DNA of 64,000 bases from Piezodorus guildinii (taxonomy: Eukaryota; Arthropoda; Insecta; Hemiptera; Pentatomidae), in NCBI GenBank assembly GCA_023052935.1, contig CM041292.1, positions 202,825,799-202,889,798 of the forward strand. Direction: 5' to 3'. A model generated the notes under the pieces. It was given only the letters and a program-made list of their open reading frames with translations. It was not told the origin of the DNA and searched no databases. This document shows, one piece after another, positions 1 to 10,721 of this stretch. A program made the translations under genes and the position numbers. How positions within the stretch are numbered: position 1 is the stretch's first letter; the number at the start of each line of letters is the position of its first letter.

Positions 1-758
1 TGTGTGTGGTAACTCCCGGGCGGAAACGGTAAGTCCTATGAAACTGAAATTTCATATTTAAGACAACTATACGCCCGAGACGTGACAAAACTTTTTTCAT
101 CAAAATGAGCTTACCAGAAGAGGCACTTTATACCATGCATTTTGCACCTTTTTTCGATTTTCTCGAAAACGGTTCCGACGATTTTGATTAAACTCGCTAT
201 ATCGATGTAAATTTTAATGGGCTTTAATATCATGTAGGTTTTATTTGGATAAAAATGGTCTGACAGGGCTTAAATGCCGATATTTTAAATTTTCTTCCCC
301 TAAAGTACCTTTAATTTTGTAGATTCAATAATAATAACTATATTATCTTGTTAACGCTGATGAAAAACAGGTAAATATATAAATTGAATAAATTCGATAC
401 CCAACTAAAGGAGAAAACAGAAAAAATATTTTTTTAATGCAATTTTTCGTTTTTGAACATAAGAGCAGTAATATACATGAATGATATACCGTTGGAAAGC
501 TAAAGATTTTAGAAAAAATATCATCTCATACTCAAGCTTTTAGAAGTTAATAGAGAGTGATGAGAAGAAGATAAAACTAACTGATTATTTTAGATAATAA
601 TATAATAGATTTTTTAATGAAACACATGTTTCTATATAAATTCAATTTGATTAATTCCTTAATAATTTCACGTATTTTTATCTCTAACTGTATTTGAAAA
701 TTCTTTGATTGATTTTAAAAATAGAGGTAAGTGAAAGTCGTGTGTTGCCCGCACCAGA
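1..758 (-). mobile_element. HINE-like repeat family, copy 1 (cut by window edge)
   Basis: The right end reads, on the minus strand, TCTGGTGCGGGCAACACACG followed by the subterminal inverted repeat ACTTTCACTTAC. The window begins inside the family's GT/CA microsatellite, so the hairpin end is missing. It matches the complete copy at 6681-7584 base for base over long stretches. No coding capacity. Confidence 0.85.
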
Positions 759-1244
759 TTTTTAATCCTGTTTTTAATCGGTGATAACCCATCACCTTGT
801 CTTAATGCAGTTCTTATTAGGAAAGATTCACTTATTTCTCCTCTGAGCTTGACTTTCGAGTAGTTATCAGTTAAAGTCATGAGATATACTCGTAAAGATG
901 ATCCCACACAAATATTATCAAATTTCAGTCGCTGCTCGCTTGCATATTGAAATACCTATATTTCGAAAACGGTAACCTATATATTTTTCTGAATCGGCCC
1001 TTGAGGAAAATTGATAACTAATGTAAGCATTTTTGTTTTGATGTCGTCAAATTCAATGGAGTTTTTTCGTTTAGGTAAATAAATTTGTATTTCTTTACAC
1101 GCCTTTATTTTAAGTATTGGCCCCATTAGAACTTGTACCTCGTAATAGACACCTCTGGTATAAACGCCTATGCATGAGAGTCTTATTTGTATTTATATCA
1201 TAGAGACAAATTTTGTTGTTGAAAAATTTCGATATAGCTTGTTT

Positions 1245-1305
1245 TATCGCGACCTTGGGCATGGAAGGCTGTCATGATAACCACTACACCACAGGTAAAC
1301 CCCCG
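1245..1305 (-). repeat. tRNA-like SINE head fragment
   Basis: On the minus strand the stretch contains TGTAGTGGTTATCATGAC, which resembles a tRNA A-box region (TAGTGGTTATCA). It aligns with the tRNA-like part of the SINE copies at 8880-8935. The B box and SINE body are absent, so this is a fragment and not a tRNA gene. Confidence 0.55.
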
Positions 1306-1373
1306 AGTTATATTACAAGATATGAAGCATTTTTAATAGAATTGCAAAAATTAGATTACAAGATGTTTAACAA

Positions 1374-1411
<38 letters not shown>

Positions 1412-1829
1412 TGAGAAATATTACAGTTTGTTACATAATGAACAGTAGTAATAGAGATGTAGTACACATTCATACAATATATACAGAATAATGATAATAA
1501 AGTCAAATTACATAAAATCGGAAATAAATAAATTCGAATATATACAAGAAAATAACAATTAAAAAAAAACAAAAAAAACAACAACAACCTGTAGTAGAGA
1601 TAAATACAAGTTGGGAAATAAACAAAAATCATACAAGCAAACTTAACTATATACAATATATACAATCTGCTAAAGGGGCCCTAGACTCCGCTGCTCCCTC
1701 CACAAGTGGGGGGAGAAGCCGAATCCAAGAGATCCCAGCGCCTCTCACCCGGCGCTTCATTGGTGTAAGCCAGTGGAGGCCGAGCTAGGGCGGAATAGCC
1801 ACAAACATACAGTACTTGAGAATAAAAGT

Positions 1830-4507
1830 TTACAAAACGTCGCGGGGCCACTGCCGTTTCAATCTTCGAGGAGGATTGTAGGGATGGGTGGAGCTGGAGA
1901 GCGATTGAGCAAGAGGATTAGGGTGATGAAGAAGGTTCTGATGGAATTTGGAAAATTTGGATGATACCAGGTCTAAAATAAATGGAATATTAAGGTCGTG
2001 GTGTAGGGTACAGTTGGTAACGTAATAAGGAGTATTAACTATTGTTCGAAGGACTTTGGATTGGAAGGATTGGATACGTTTGATGTTAGAATGTTTAGTT
2101 GTCCCCCATAGTTCAAGTCCGTAGGCCCATATAGGTTTCAGTACTGTCTTATATATTAGTAATTTGTTGTCGACTGTAAGATGAGATTTTCTGTCCAGTA
2201 GTTTGTATAACCGGCCGAATCTGCGGTTGAGTTCTATCCTTTTAAGTCTTGTATGTGGGTTCCACGTCAGTATTTTGTCTAGTAAAAAGTCAAGGTACCG
2301 GACTGTGTCTGAGGAAGGAAGCGGTATGGAATTGAATTTAACTGTTGGACAGGATTTACGTCGAAGGGTGAAAGTAACGTGTGTGCATTTGCTTTCGTTC
2401 ACCTTAATTCGCCAAGCCTTACACCAGTCTTCGACAAGGGAAAGGTGCCTTTGGAGATTAAGCGATGCTACTTTAGGATCGGAATCGGATGATAAAATGG
2501 CTGTGTCATCAGCAAATGTTGCCAGAAAGGTTTTGGGATCGGTAGGGATATCGGCGGTGTAGAGGATGTAGAGGACGGGTCCTAAGACGCTGCCTTGAGG
2601 AACACCGGCCTCAACAGAATAATGTTTGGAAAATTCGGAACCACAACGAACTCGGAAGGAGCGGTTTGATAAATAGGATCGGAGGATTAGGTATAAAGAT
2701 TGGGGTAAATGGGTTTTGAGCTTAAAGAGCAGTCCCGGGTGCCATACCCGGTCAAAAGCTTGAGCTATGTCCAGAAAGGCACCCGAACAATACTCCTTGC
2801 ACTCAAGGGCGGAGGAAATGTGGTCTACAACTCGGAGTCCTTGCTGAACCGTGGAATGTTGAGGACGGAATCCAAACTGGTGTGGAGGAAAATTATGAAA
2901 TTTGGCTAGGATTCGTTTTAATAGGAGTTTTTCGAAGATTTTGGAGATGATCGGAAGAAGGCTAATAGGTCTGTAGGATGACGTACAGTTGGAGGGTTTG
3001 CCTGGTTTTAGGAAAAGGATGATAGTCGAGTGTTTCCACAACAGAGGGAAATAGGTAGTGCGTAGGATACAGTTATAGATATATGTAAGGAATGTAATGG
3101 CTTTAGATGGAAGTTGTCTTAGGATTTGAGGAGTAAGGAGATCGTATCCAGGGGATTTACGGAGAGGAAGCTTTTTAAGATGATATTTTACCTCAGAGGG
3201 ATTGATTGCTTTAGGTGGTAAGGAAATTGGTATCGGTGACGTAAGGAACTCTTCAACTATTGCGGTATGGGTTGGATTGAGATCAGAATGAGGAGTGAAT
3301 ACCTTGGAAAGGTGTAGTGCGAATTCCTGGGCCCTATCTTTGTCAGAAGCAGCCCAGGAATTATCACTACGCCGGAGAGGATGGGATATCAGGGGGATTT
3401 AAGAATTCTCTTCGTGACATTCCACAAGGAATTGTCACGAGTCGAGAGAGAGGAGAGGTAGGAATTGTAGGATTGGGAACGGAAGATCGCCAACTCCCGC
3501 TTTAATTGTCTACAATAAAAGTTATAGGAGTGGCGATCTGATGGGTGACGGGTGCGTTGCCATAATGCTCTGGCTCGGCGTTTAGTGTGGATTAGGTCTA
3601 GGAGGTGTTGTGGTAAATGGTTTTTGTAAGGATTTATTTGGGAGTGCTTGGGAAAGGAGGCAGTCCAGGCGGCTTGTTGAATCGAGGTTGTAAAGGAATA
3701 GACGGCATTGTCAAGGTCAGTTCGGGTTTTGAGAGTCACTTTGAGGTCAATATCATTGGTGAGGATTTCGCGGAAGAGGTTCCAGTTGATAGGGCCTCTG
3801 ATGAATGACGGTGGGACAGGTTTAGGAATAGGTGTTAAGGATACATTTAGGATCAGTGGACTATGGTCAGAGGATAGTTCATCAAGGCGAGTTACGGAAT
3901 AGTTCAGGGAGCCTAATCCGCTGTGGATGAAGAAGTCAAGGATGTCTGGATTACGGTTAGGATCTGTTGGCCAGTAGGTAGGGGAATTGGGAGGTAGGAG
4001 ATTAAGGCGTCGGGAGTTGAGTGCAGCCTGCAATGTCCGTCCACGAGTATTTGTGGTTCTGGAACCCCATTGTTGGTGCTTGGCGTTTAGGTCTGCACCC
4101 AGAATAAAGTGATTCCCCAATGAGTTGAGGAAGCATCCAAATTGGGCAGAAGAAATGGGATGTTTAGGAGGGCAGTATGCTGATGCGATGACGAGCGGAA
4201 AAGAAAAGGTCTTGATTATAACAGGGGTGGCTTGTAGGAAGTTGTGGGCGGAAAGTGGGTGTAAGTGGGGGGAGAGGGATCGGTGGACAATGACAGCAGT
4301 ACCGGCATGGGCTTTGCCGTCTGGATGGTCTGTCCGGTATGTCGTGTATTCAGGTATTTTGAAGTACTGTTTAGTGGTTAGTCTAGTTTCAGTAATGAGT
4401 GTAACATCAACTTTTTTGTCTTGCAGTAAGGCTGTAAGTTCGTCAGTGTGAGTTCTAACACCATTCGCATTCCATAGGAGAATAGATAAGGAATTAAGTG
4501 AGGTCAT
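1830..4507 (-). pseudogene. Jockey ORF2: AP endonuclease + reverse transcriptase, one frameshift
   Basis: ORF2 would encode the target-nicking and reverse-transcribing protein, about 890 residues, normal for Jockey. The endonuclease half (4507-3389) shows WNANG, LITETR, ILGADLNAKH, LDFFI and SSDHSPL, the expected APE-type order and catalytic Asp/His positions. The RT half shows YRPISLLP, GFRPQHST, AFLDIAQAFDRVWH, GVPQGSVLGP and FADDTAIL, the last carrying the catalytic Asp pair, and ends in NPPRRLKRQWPRD, a typical Jockey C-terminus. The frame breaks once: a stop at 3389 closes the endonuclease frame, and the RT frame is open from there through its first Met at 3041. A one-base indel near 3390 explains this. 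It starts 56 bases after ORF1 ends. It could be a sequencing or assembly error in an otherwise intact copy. Confidence 0.9.
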
Positions 4508-4563
4508 TTATGGCTTTTTTATGGCAGGAATGAGATTTGATACAAGATTCGTAAGGATTCTGA

Positions 4564-5805
4564 TTAGGGCATGACAAGAGATTTGATTTCGGAAATGAAG
4601 GATGTCATCAAACTGGTAAGGTCTGTGGCATTTGAAGGAGGTGGGATATGAGAGATTTGTGGTGGATGAGGATTTTTAGGATTGATTACGTTTTGAGGAA
4701 GAGGTATTTGTTGAATGGACTGAGGATATTGAGGTACATTTTGCAGTTCCGGCAGGGCCTCGGTTTCACTACATTGGTTCCCACCTCTAAGTAAGTGGGC
4801 AAATGATACATTAGCATCGATTATTTTTGAGGGTTCTCTTCTAGTTCTTGTTTGTCTTGCTGTTTCATCCATTACTTGGGGTTTTTGATACCTGGTCCTT
4901 AGTTCCTTATAGATTTGGCATCCTTTGTAGTTGGCCGGGTGGTCCTTGAGGCAATGAGCACATACAGCGGGTGTTGACTTCGGTTTTGTACATTCCACAG
5001 ACTTGTGCTGTTCACCGCATTTCACGCAGCGTGGTATGTGATAACAGTAACTTTTGGTATGACCATACGCCTGACAATTGTGACATTGAACAATTTCTCT
5101 CTTGGTGTAAGGTTTTTCGACTTTTACACTTGTATAGTACAGTCTTTTTAGATCATAAATTTGTTCTACCCCTGACAATGGTTCCAAGTCAACGAAGAAT
5201 AGCGGAAGTTGAACCCTATCTTTTATGACATTAGTGACTTGGCGCACTTTGTAACCCATCTCCATAAGTTCTTCTTTGATTGCTTCAACTGGTGTAGAAG
5301 AATGTAGATTTCTTATTACAACTCTAAGAGATCTCTCTTGGCGTAACTGATAAGTGTGGAAATCCGCTTTAGTATCAGTTAGATATTTCACTATTTTTCT
5401 ATACGTCTCGGCGGTGGTCGGTGATATTTTGGTATCATTGATTCTACTCATACAGTAGTAGCTGGAGGAGTCGGTAATTTTATTCAATTGAGCACACAAC
5501 AACTGAAAATTTTTAATATTTTTGACAAATATCGGTGGAGGCCGTGGTTCACTGGGTGTAGGAGCAGATTCCATGTTTTCTTTTTCATTATGTAGGATTT
5601 GAAAAGGATTTGGGGTGAAAAACGGAGATTCGTCAGTCATCCCTTGTGACGATGTGCCAGGTTGTGGTTCAGATTCGGTATTAGTACCTGAAGGGGTTCC
5701 TTGCTGATTTAATTTTTTATTGGTATCACGGCGGGGTCTTTGTTTTATGGGAGGCGTGATTGAACCACTAGATCTAGATCTTTTAGTTGATGCTTTGGAG
5801 GACAT
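4564..5805 (-). CDS. Jockey ORF1: gag-like zinc-knuckle protein
   Basis: ORF1 is the nucleic-acid-binding protein of the retrotransposon and is expected to coat its RNA. The N-terminal ~90 residues are Ser/Thr/Pro/Lys-rich and probably disordered. The middle carries the PRE_C2HC-type region (VVIRNLHSSTPVEAIKEEL, then MGYKVRQVTNV). Near residues 245-290 there are three consecutive knuckles, CX2CX4HX4C, CX2CX3HX4C and CX2CX3HX6C. The frame is open upstream to a Met at 5877, but I place the start at the internal MSSKAS (5805): the preceding stretch is hydrophobic and unlike Jockey gags. Intact, about 413 residues. It precedes ORF2 on the same strand, which is translated from the same RNA in this clade. 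Confidence 0.88.
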   Translation of the reverse strand: MSSKASTKRSRSSGSITPPIKQRPRRDTNKKLNQQGTPSGTNTESEPQPGTSSQGMTDESPFFTPNPFQILHNEKENMESAPTPSEPRPPPIFVKNIKNFQLLCAQLNKITDSSSYYCMSRINDTKISPTTAETYRKIVKYLTDTKADFHTYQLRQERSLRVVIRNLHSSTPVEAIKEELMEMGYKVRQVTNVIKDRVQLPLFFVDLEPLSGVEQIYDLKRLYYTSVKVEKPYTKREIVQCHNCQAYGHTKSYCYHIPRCVKCGEQHKSVECTKPKSTPAVCAHCLKDHPANYKGCQIYKELRTRYQKPQVMDETARQTRTRREPSKIIDANVSFAHLLRGGNQCSETEALPELQNVPQYPQSIQQIPLPQNVINPKNPHPPQISHIPPPSNATDLTSLMTSFISEIKSLVMP

Positions 5806-6194
5806 CACTTGGTGAAAATATCGCATTTCATGTGAAGAAGATAATAAGATAATAACTAGATGTGGAAAATAAAACAATAACTAAAGAAAAGAAAACCAAT
5901 CCCGGCCTTGCCGTGCTATTGGCAATCAGCTGATGTGAAGAGGTTACCCAGCATTCACTTTACACCGTAAATTGTAACAAAACTTACTGTTTTTTGCTCC
6001 AATATTTACTGCAGTTGTTATCCTGAAGCCTGGTGATGTTTTCAAGATTGCACTGAAGTGAATTCCAACTGAAAAAGCAAGAAATCCAAGAGACGATTTG
6101 AATGATGACTGCTATACTCATGCGCATGCGCAGAACTCTCAAACAATATTAATTAATGTTTTTACTTTCACTCACCTGTATATAAAATAGATAA

Positions 6195-6465
6195 GGGGCT
6201 GGGTGGCTAGCGTAACAGCCTCTTATGCCAAAGGTCACGGGTTCAACCCGCAGGTGGTCCTAGGATTTTTTAATGGTAGTAAAAAATCCATAGTTAGGCC
6301 GTCCTTCGGAGGGGACGTTAAATAGTGGTCCCGGGCCTGTGCGATGTCAGGTACTCGTTAACTAATAAAATCCGGATAGACAAAATTTAGGACTCCCACT
6401 GTAGCATCGTCCAATTAGCCACAGCAGCAAAAAGTGACGTTAAATAAACAAACAAACATAAAATA
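6195..6465 (+). mobile_element. tRNA-derived SINE (SINE-1), full copy
   Basis: The head has a B-box-like GGGTTCAACCCG at ~6239-6250 with an A-box-like GGCTAGCGTAAC ~35 bases upstream, so it resembles a Pol III promoter. The body carries blocks shared by all SINE-1 copies: CTTCGGAGGGGACG, AAATTTAGGACTCCCAC, GTAGCATCGTCC and AGTGACGTTAAATAAAC, and ends in an A/C-rich tail. It lies just outside the Jockey right-hand target duplication. Confidence 0.8.
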
Positions 6466-6680
6466 AATAATAAGGGAAAGTATTGCGATAAAATAAAACA
6501 ACAACAGACATATTCATTATAGGATATTTCAACTTTGAATTCTTTCCTCTATAATAATTTTAAGATAAGGTAAATTGTACTCTTATACATATAATATACA
6601 AATATATAACTCAGTAATATGAGTTAAAACATCTTTTCAATAGACTTTGTTAATTCAAAATTCAAAGGTAAAATAAAAAA

Positions 6681-7422
6681 TCTGGTGCGGGCAACACACG
6701 ACTTTCACTTACCTCGATTTCTAAAATCAATGAAAGAATTTTCAAATACAGTTAGAGATAAAAATACGTGAAACTATTAAGGAATTAATCAAATTAAATT
6801 TCTATAGAAACATGTGTTTCATTAAAAAATCTATTATATTATTATCTAAAATAATCAGTTAGTTTTATCTTCTTCTCATCACTCTCTATTAACTTCTAAA
6901 AGCTTGTGTATGAGATGATATTTTTTCTAAAATCTTTAGCTTTCCAACGGTATATCATACATGTATATTACTGCTCTTATGTTCAAAAACGAAAAATTGC
7001 ATTAAAAAAATATTTTTTCTGTTTTCTCCCTTAGTTGGGTATCGAATTTATTCAATTTATATATTTATCTGTTTTTCATCAGCGTTAACAAGATAATCTA
7101 GTTATTATTATTGAATCTACAAAATTAAAAGTACTTTAGGGGAAGAAAATATCGGCATTTAAGCCCTGTCAGACCATTTTTATCCAAGAAAAACCTACAT
7201 GATATTAAAGCCCATTAAATTTTACATCGATATAGCGAGTTTAATCAAAATCGTAGGAACCGTTTTAGAGAAAATCGAAAAAAGGTGCAAAATGCATTGT
7301 ATAAAGTGCCTCTTCTGGTAGGCTCATTTTGATGAAAAAAGTTTTGTCACGTCTCGGGCGTATAGCTGTCTTAAATATCAAATTTCAGTTTCATAGGACT
7401 TACCGTTTCCGCCCGGGAGTTA

Positions 7423-7460
<38 letters not shown>

Positions 7461-7584
7461 CTTTTTGCGGGACTTGGTTATTTGGACTCAGGAGACCCTA
7501 AAAAGTGTATTTCTGTTGAAAACTGGAATTCGAAAATTTTCACGATCGCAATACTTCCCCTTACTATATATAGTAAGTGAAAGT
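6681..7584 (+). mobile_element. HINE-like repeat, complete copy 2
   Basis: This is the best copy for defining the family. It begins TCTGGTGCGGGCAACACACG, then ACTTTCACTTAC; has a CA microsatellite at ~7428-7457; and ends with the perfect palindrome CTTACTATATATAGTAAG, whose right half runs into GTAAGTGAAAGT, the inverse of the 5' ACTTTCACTTAC. Short asymmetric inverted repeats, an internal microsatellite and a terminal hairpin are the described layout of helentron-associated elements such as Drosophila DINE-1. It has no coding capacity. The class assignment is inference. Confidence 0.8.
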
Positions 7585-8265
7585 AAAAAATAGAACTATT
7601 CGTTAATGGAACTTTGCATAATTTACTTAATGATAATTTTTAAGTGAAAGGACGTTGTTTATTTTCACTACTATAAAATATGTAGTAAGGGAAAGTATTG
7701 CAATCGCGAATATTTTCGAATTCAAGTATTCGACGGAAACACGCGTTTTAAGGCCCCCTGAGTCCAAATGACCAAGTTCCGCAAAAAAAGGTCTGTGTGT
7801 GTGTATATGTGGTAACTCTCGGGCGAAAACTAAAAGAACGCCCGAGATGTTACAAAATCTTTTTCATCAAATCAGCCGACCAGAAGAGCCACTTTATACC
7901 ATGCATTATGCACCTTTTTACGATTTACTAAAAAACGTCTCTAACGTCTCTTTTGATTAAACTCGCTATATCGATGTAAAAATTAACAGACTTTAATATC
8001 ATGCAGATTTCATTTTGATTGAAATAGTCTGACAGGGCTTAAATGCCGATATTTTAAATTTTCTTCCTTTAAAGTACCTTTGATTTTATAGATTTAAAAA
8101 AAATTGGAACATCATCTTATTAGCATTGATAGATAACGGGTAAATATGCAAGTTGAGCGAATTTCATAAGCAACTAAAGGAGAAAAGTACTAAAATATTT
8201 TTTTATGCAATTTTTGCATGTTTTAGCACAAGAATAGTAATGTAGATGTATAATAGGGGAACTCA

Positions 8266-8390
8266 CTACGTTTGCTATAGCATGCTATTTGTGCTATTGT
8301 GCTAAACCCATCAATTTTATACAGGAAATAACTGTAGAAACTCGACGAGTTTAGCAAAATAACACAAATAGCATGCTATAGCAAACGTAG
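8266..8390. repeat. Small hairpin MITE (~125 bp)
   Basis: The ends are near-perfect inverted repeats: CTACGTTTGCTATAGCATGC at the left and its complement ending GCAAACGTAG at the right, with about 50-base arms around a short AT-rich loop. The surrounding HINE-like sequence continues on both sides, so this is an insertion. ACTC occurs close to both ends and may be a target duplication. Class unknown. Confidence 0.7.
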
Positions 8391-8534
8391 AGTACTCCTA
8401 ATATACCGTTGGATAGCTAATAATTTTAGAAAAAATATTATTTAATATAGGGAATTTTAAAGGTTAATGGAGAGTGATGAAAAACCAATAAAGCTAACTG
8501 ATAAAACTGATTGTTGTTGATAAAAATATATAGC

Positions 8535-9462
8535 TTTTTTCAGTCGAATTCATAATTTTTTTAGTCAAATTCATAATTTTTTCAGTCAAATTCATATTTG
8601 TTTTCAGTCAATTTCATAATTTCTTGTACCCATTTTATACAGTTAATATAATGAGCTTTTGCTACCAAGAACTTAACATTTTTATTAAATCTTGTTGTTG
8701 TTTATCCATTTAACGTCACTTTATGTTACTGTGCTTAATCCGACGGTGCAGCGGGAGTCTTTAAGTTTTGCCTACCCAGGTTTACTTAAGATAGGGATCT
8801 TTTACGATTTCCACTTTTTAAATCTTTTAAGAGTCACCTGTGGTGCACAAATATAGGGCCATCTGCTGGTTTTGAACTTACGACCTTAAGCATAGAGAGC
8901 TGTTATGGCTAGCCACTACTCCACAGGTGAACCTTTATGCATTCAGCAAGGTGTTAAAGATTAATATCCCCAAGGTCACTGGTTCAGACCGGGCAGATTC
9001 AAATACCTTGTTGAATGCATTGAGGGTCACCTGTGGAGTAGTGGCTAGCATAACAGCATTCTATGCTTAAGGTCGCAAGTCCAAAACCAGCAGATCGCCC
9101 TATATTTGTGCACCACAGGTGACTCTTAAAAGATTTAAAAAGTGGAAATCGTAAAAGATCTTAAGTAAACCTGGATAGGCAAAACTTAAAGACTCCCGCT
9201 GCACCGTCGGATTAAGCACAGTAACATAAAGTGACGTTAAATGGATAAACAACAACAAGATATGATAAAAATGTTAAGTTCATGGTTGCAAAACCTCATT
9301 AAATTGACTGTATATAATGGGTACAAGAAATTATGAAATTGACTGAAAATATTATGAATTTGATTGAAAAAATTATGAATTTGACTGAAAAAATTATGAA
9401 TTTGACTGAAAAAATTATGAATTTGACTGAAAAAATTATGAATTTGACTGAAAAAAGCTATA
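8535..9462. mobile_element. Large foldback: inverted SINE dimer with tandem-repeat ends
   Basis: Two ~400-base arms are inverted copies of each other around a short spacer (~8936-9009). Each arm holds, from outside in, tandem ATGAATTTGACTGAAAAA-type repeats, an AT-rich segment, and a SINE-1-related copy (minus at ~8690-8935, plus at ~9010-9260) with GTAGTGGCTAGCATAAC and a degenerate B box GGTCGCAAGTCC. Both outer ends read through AGCTATA into interrupted HINE-like sequence. Arms built of tandem repeats are a known feature of Foldback-type transposons. Confidence 0.75.
9330..9455 (+). repeat. ~21-bp tandem repeat, right arm of foldback
   Basis: About six units of ATTATGAATTTGACTGAAAAA run head to tail; the first two vary by single bases. 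An inverted, more diverged set lies at ~8540-8615 in the left arm. Because 21 is a multiple of three the array reads as a repeating peptide (MNLTEKI), but nothing supports it as a gene. Confidence 0.85.
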
Positions 9463-9599
9463 ACAGATTATTTAATAAAACACATGCTTCTATTGAAATA
9501 AAAAAAAAATCCTGTAAAAATGTATTTAAAAATTCTTAAATTGATTTTAACAACGGAGGTCTTGTGTTGCGCGAACCTGATTTTTCGTTTGTTTTTTCA

Positions 9600-9860
9600 T
9601 GTACATATTTTTTATTCACACCTGTAAATCAATGTTGACAATTAGCAAATTGAAGGAAGGTTATGATATTGAGGCGTGGTTGGCATGATGGAGAGAAGAT
9701 GCCCAGCGTCATCTCTTCCTGGCGTGCTTCCTATTACGTATTTAGATCAGATGGTCCCTCATCCAGCTTCTTTTCAGCCTTCTTTAAGTATTTTCCGGCA
9801 TGTTACTAATGGCCATGTATTGTATTAGTGTGTCCGTGTAAGTTGTGAAAACGTTAAATT
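9600..9860. repeat. Unclassified dispersed repeat, copy 1
   Basis: It shares blocks with 60060-60300, including TTCACACCT, GTGCCCAGC-like/ATGCCCAGC, CTCATCCAGCTTCTTTTCAG and GTGTCCGTG in the same order. No coding sequence, terminal repeat or Pol III box is visible, so only its repetitive nature is supported. Confidence 0.55.
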
Positions 9861-9889
9861 ATTGTTGTTGTTTTTTATTTTAACATATT

Positions 9890-10265
9890 TATTGATATTT
9901 ACAACTGTATTTAAAAAAATACATCAAGTAAATGTGATGGTAATATATAAAACTCTCATGAAGTTTATGTAGAGACACAACCCATTGGCAGCACTCTAAA
10001 AATATTCTAAACTATAAGGTCTCGGGACCATCTTCTTTTCAGACGCCTCGGAGGATTATCAGGGATCGAAGAGGAAGCATGGATTGAAACTAATGGATTG
10101 TAGTAGGAATGGAGTTTGTCATGGAATGCATGGTACCTGGTTCGGGCTAAGTCAGCACCATATGTAATATTAAGGTCTTTATGAATGAGTTTGTGACAAA
10201 ATAAGGAGCATTGAGGATTTTGGATTGTAAGGATTGGATACGAGAGGAATTCGATGGTTTAGTAG
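9890..10265 (-). pseudogene. Jockey-like LINE, 3' end fragment
   Basis: On the minus strand the fragment encodes the RT C-terminus with the Jockey-type ending PPRRLKRRWSRD-like (degraded), followed by a 3' UTR block (GGTGCTGCCAATGGG-like) and an A-rich tail around 9890-9915. The same 3' end recurs at 17215, 27812, 38588, 49556, 52920 and 59280. Truncated at its 5' side, as is usual for LINE copies. Confidence 0.75.
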
Positions 10266-10721
10266 AGCCAAATTAATGTTAAAGGTTTTGATTTTCATTT
10301 CTTCGTATTTTTTAAAATTCAAAGTGAAGAAATGCAGAGTTGAAGAAATAATAATAAAAAAAAAAGTTATTACAATGCAACCATGCATGGAGTTAACATT
10401 TTAACGAGCGGGAACGGGTAAGGATCTGCGTTTTTAAATGGAGTTTGTAATTAGCTAATAAGTCATGATAATGATAGATATTATCATACAAAGATGTTTG
10501 TAGAGTCATATATTTAGAGCATAAAATTAAACCGACTGCACAATGAGAACAGGAGCGGTAGTGAATGGACCGCGTGCAAATAATTATCGGATCAGTGCGC
10601 TACTACGCAATATACCAAAGTCAATGGCTTACTGTTATTGTAGGGGAAGGGGCGGAGTCAAAATATTAACCACTATCCTTCTTCCCTATAATATATGCTG
10701 GTTCATAAGTATTAATAATTT

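Larger units (their letters stand above)
1381..6141 (-). mobile_element. Full-length Jockey-clade non-LTR retrotransposon
   Basis: The element carries a gag-like ORF1 and an endonuclease/reverse transcriptase ORF2, both minus strand. Its 3' end is a long poly(A), seen as a T run at 1381-1409, after a ~450-base 3' UTR. The sequence AACAATATTAAT occurs immediately outside both ends (1369-1380 and 6142-6153), a 12-13 bp target-site duplication, so the 5' end at 6141 is probably authentic. The 264+ bases from 5806 to 6141 are the 5' UTR, which in Jockey elements holds an internal promoter (known for the family, not shown here). The perfect duplication and a single frame lesion point to a recent insertion. 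Confidence 0.9.
7661..9580 (-). mobile_element. HINE-like repeat copy 3, interrupted by two foldback insertions
   Basis: Family sequence runs 7661-8265, 8391-8534 and 9463-9580, in minus orientation. It is older than copy 2: the terminal hairpin is decayed and the 5' end reads GCGCGAACC instead of the usual GCGGGCAAC. Two unrelated inverted-repeat elements sit inside it and are listed separately. Only about 80 bases separate it from copy 2, and the two are head-to-head. Confidence 0.8.

Noticed and set aside
6230..6255. tRNA gene
   Set aside because: A and B boxes are present but stems do not close and a SINE body follows.
9333..9539. Repeating peptide frame MNLTEKI
   Set aside because: Created by a 21-bp tandem repeat whose length is divisible by three.
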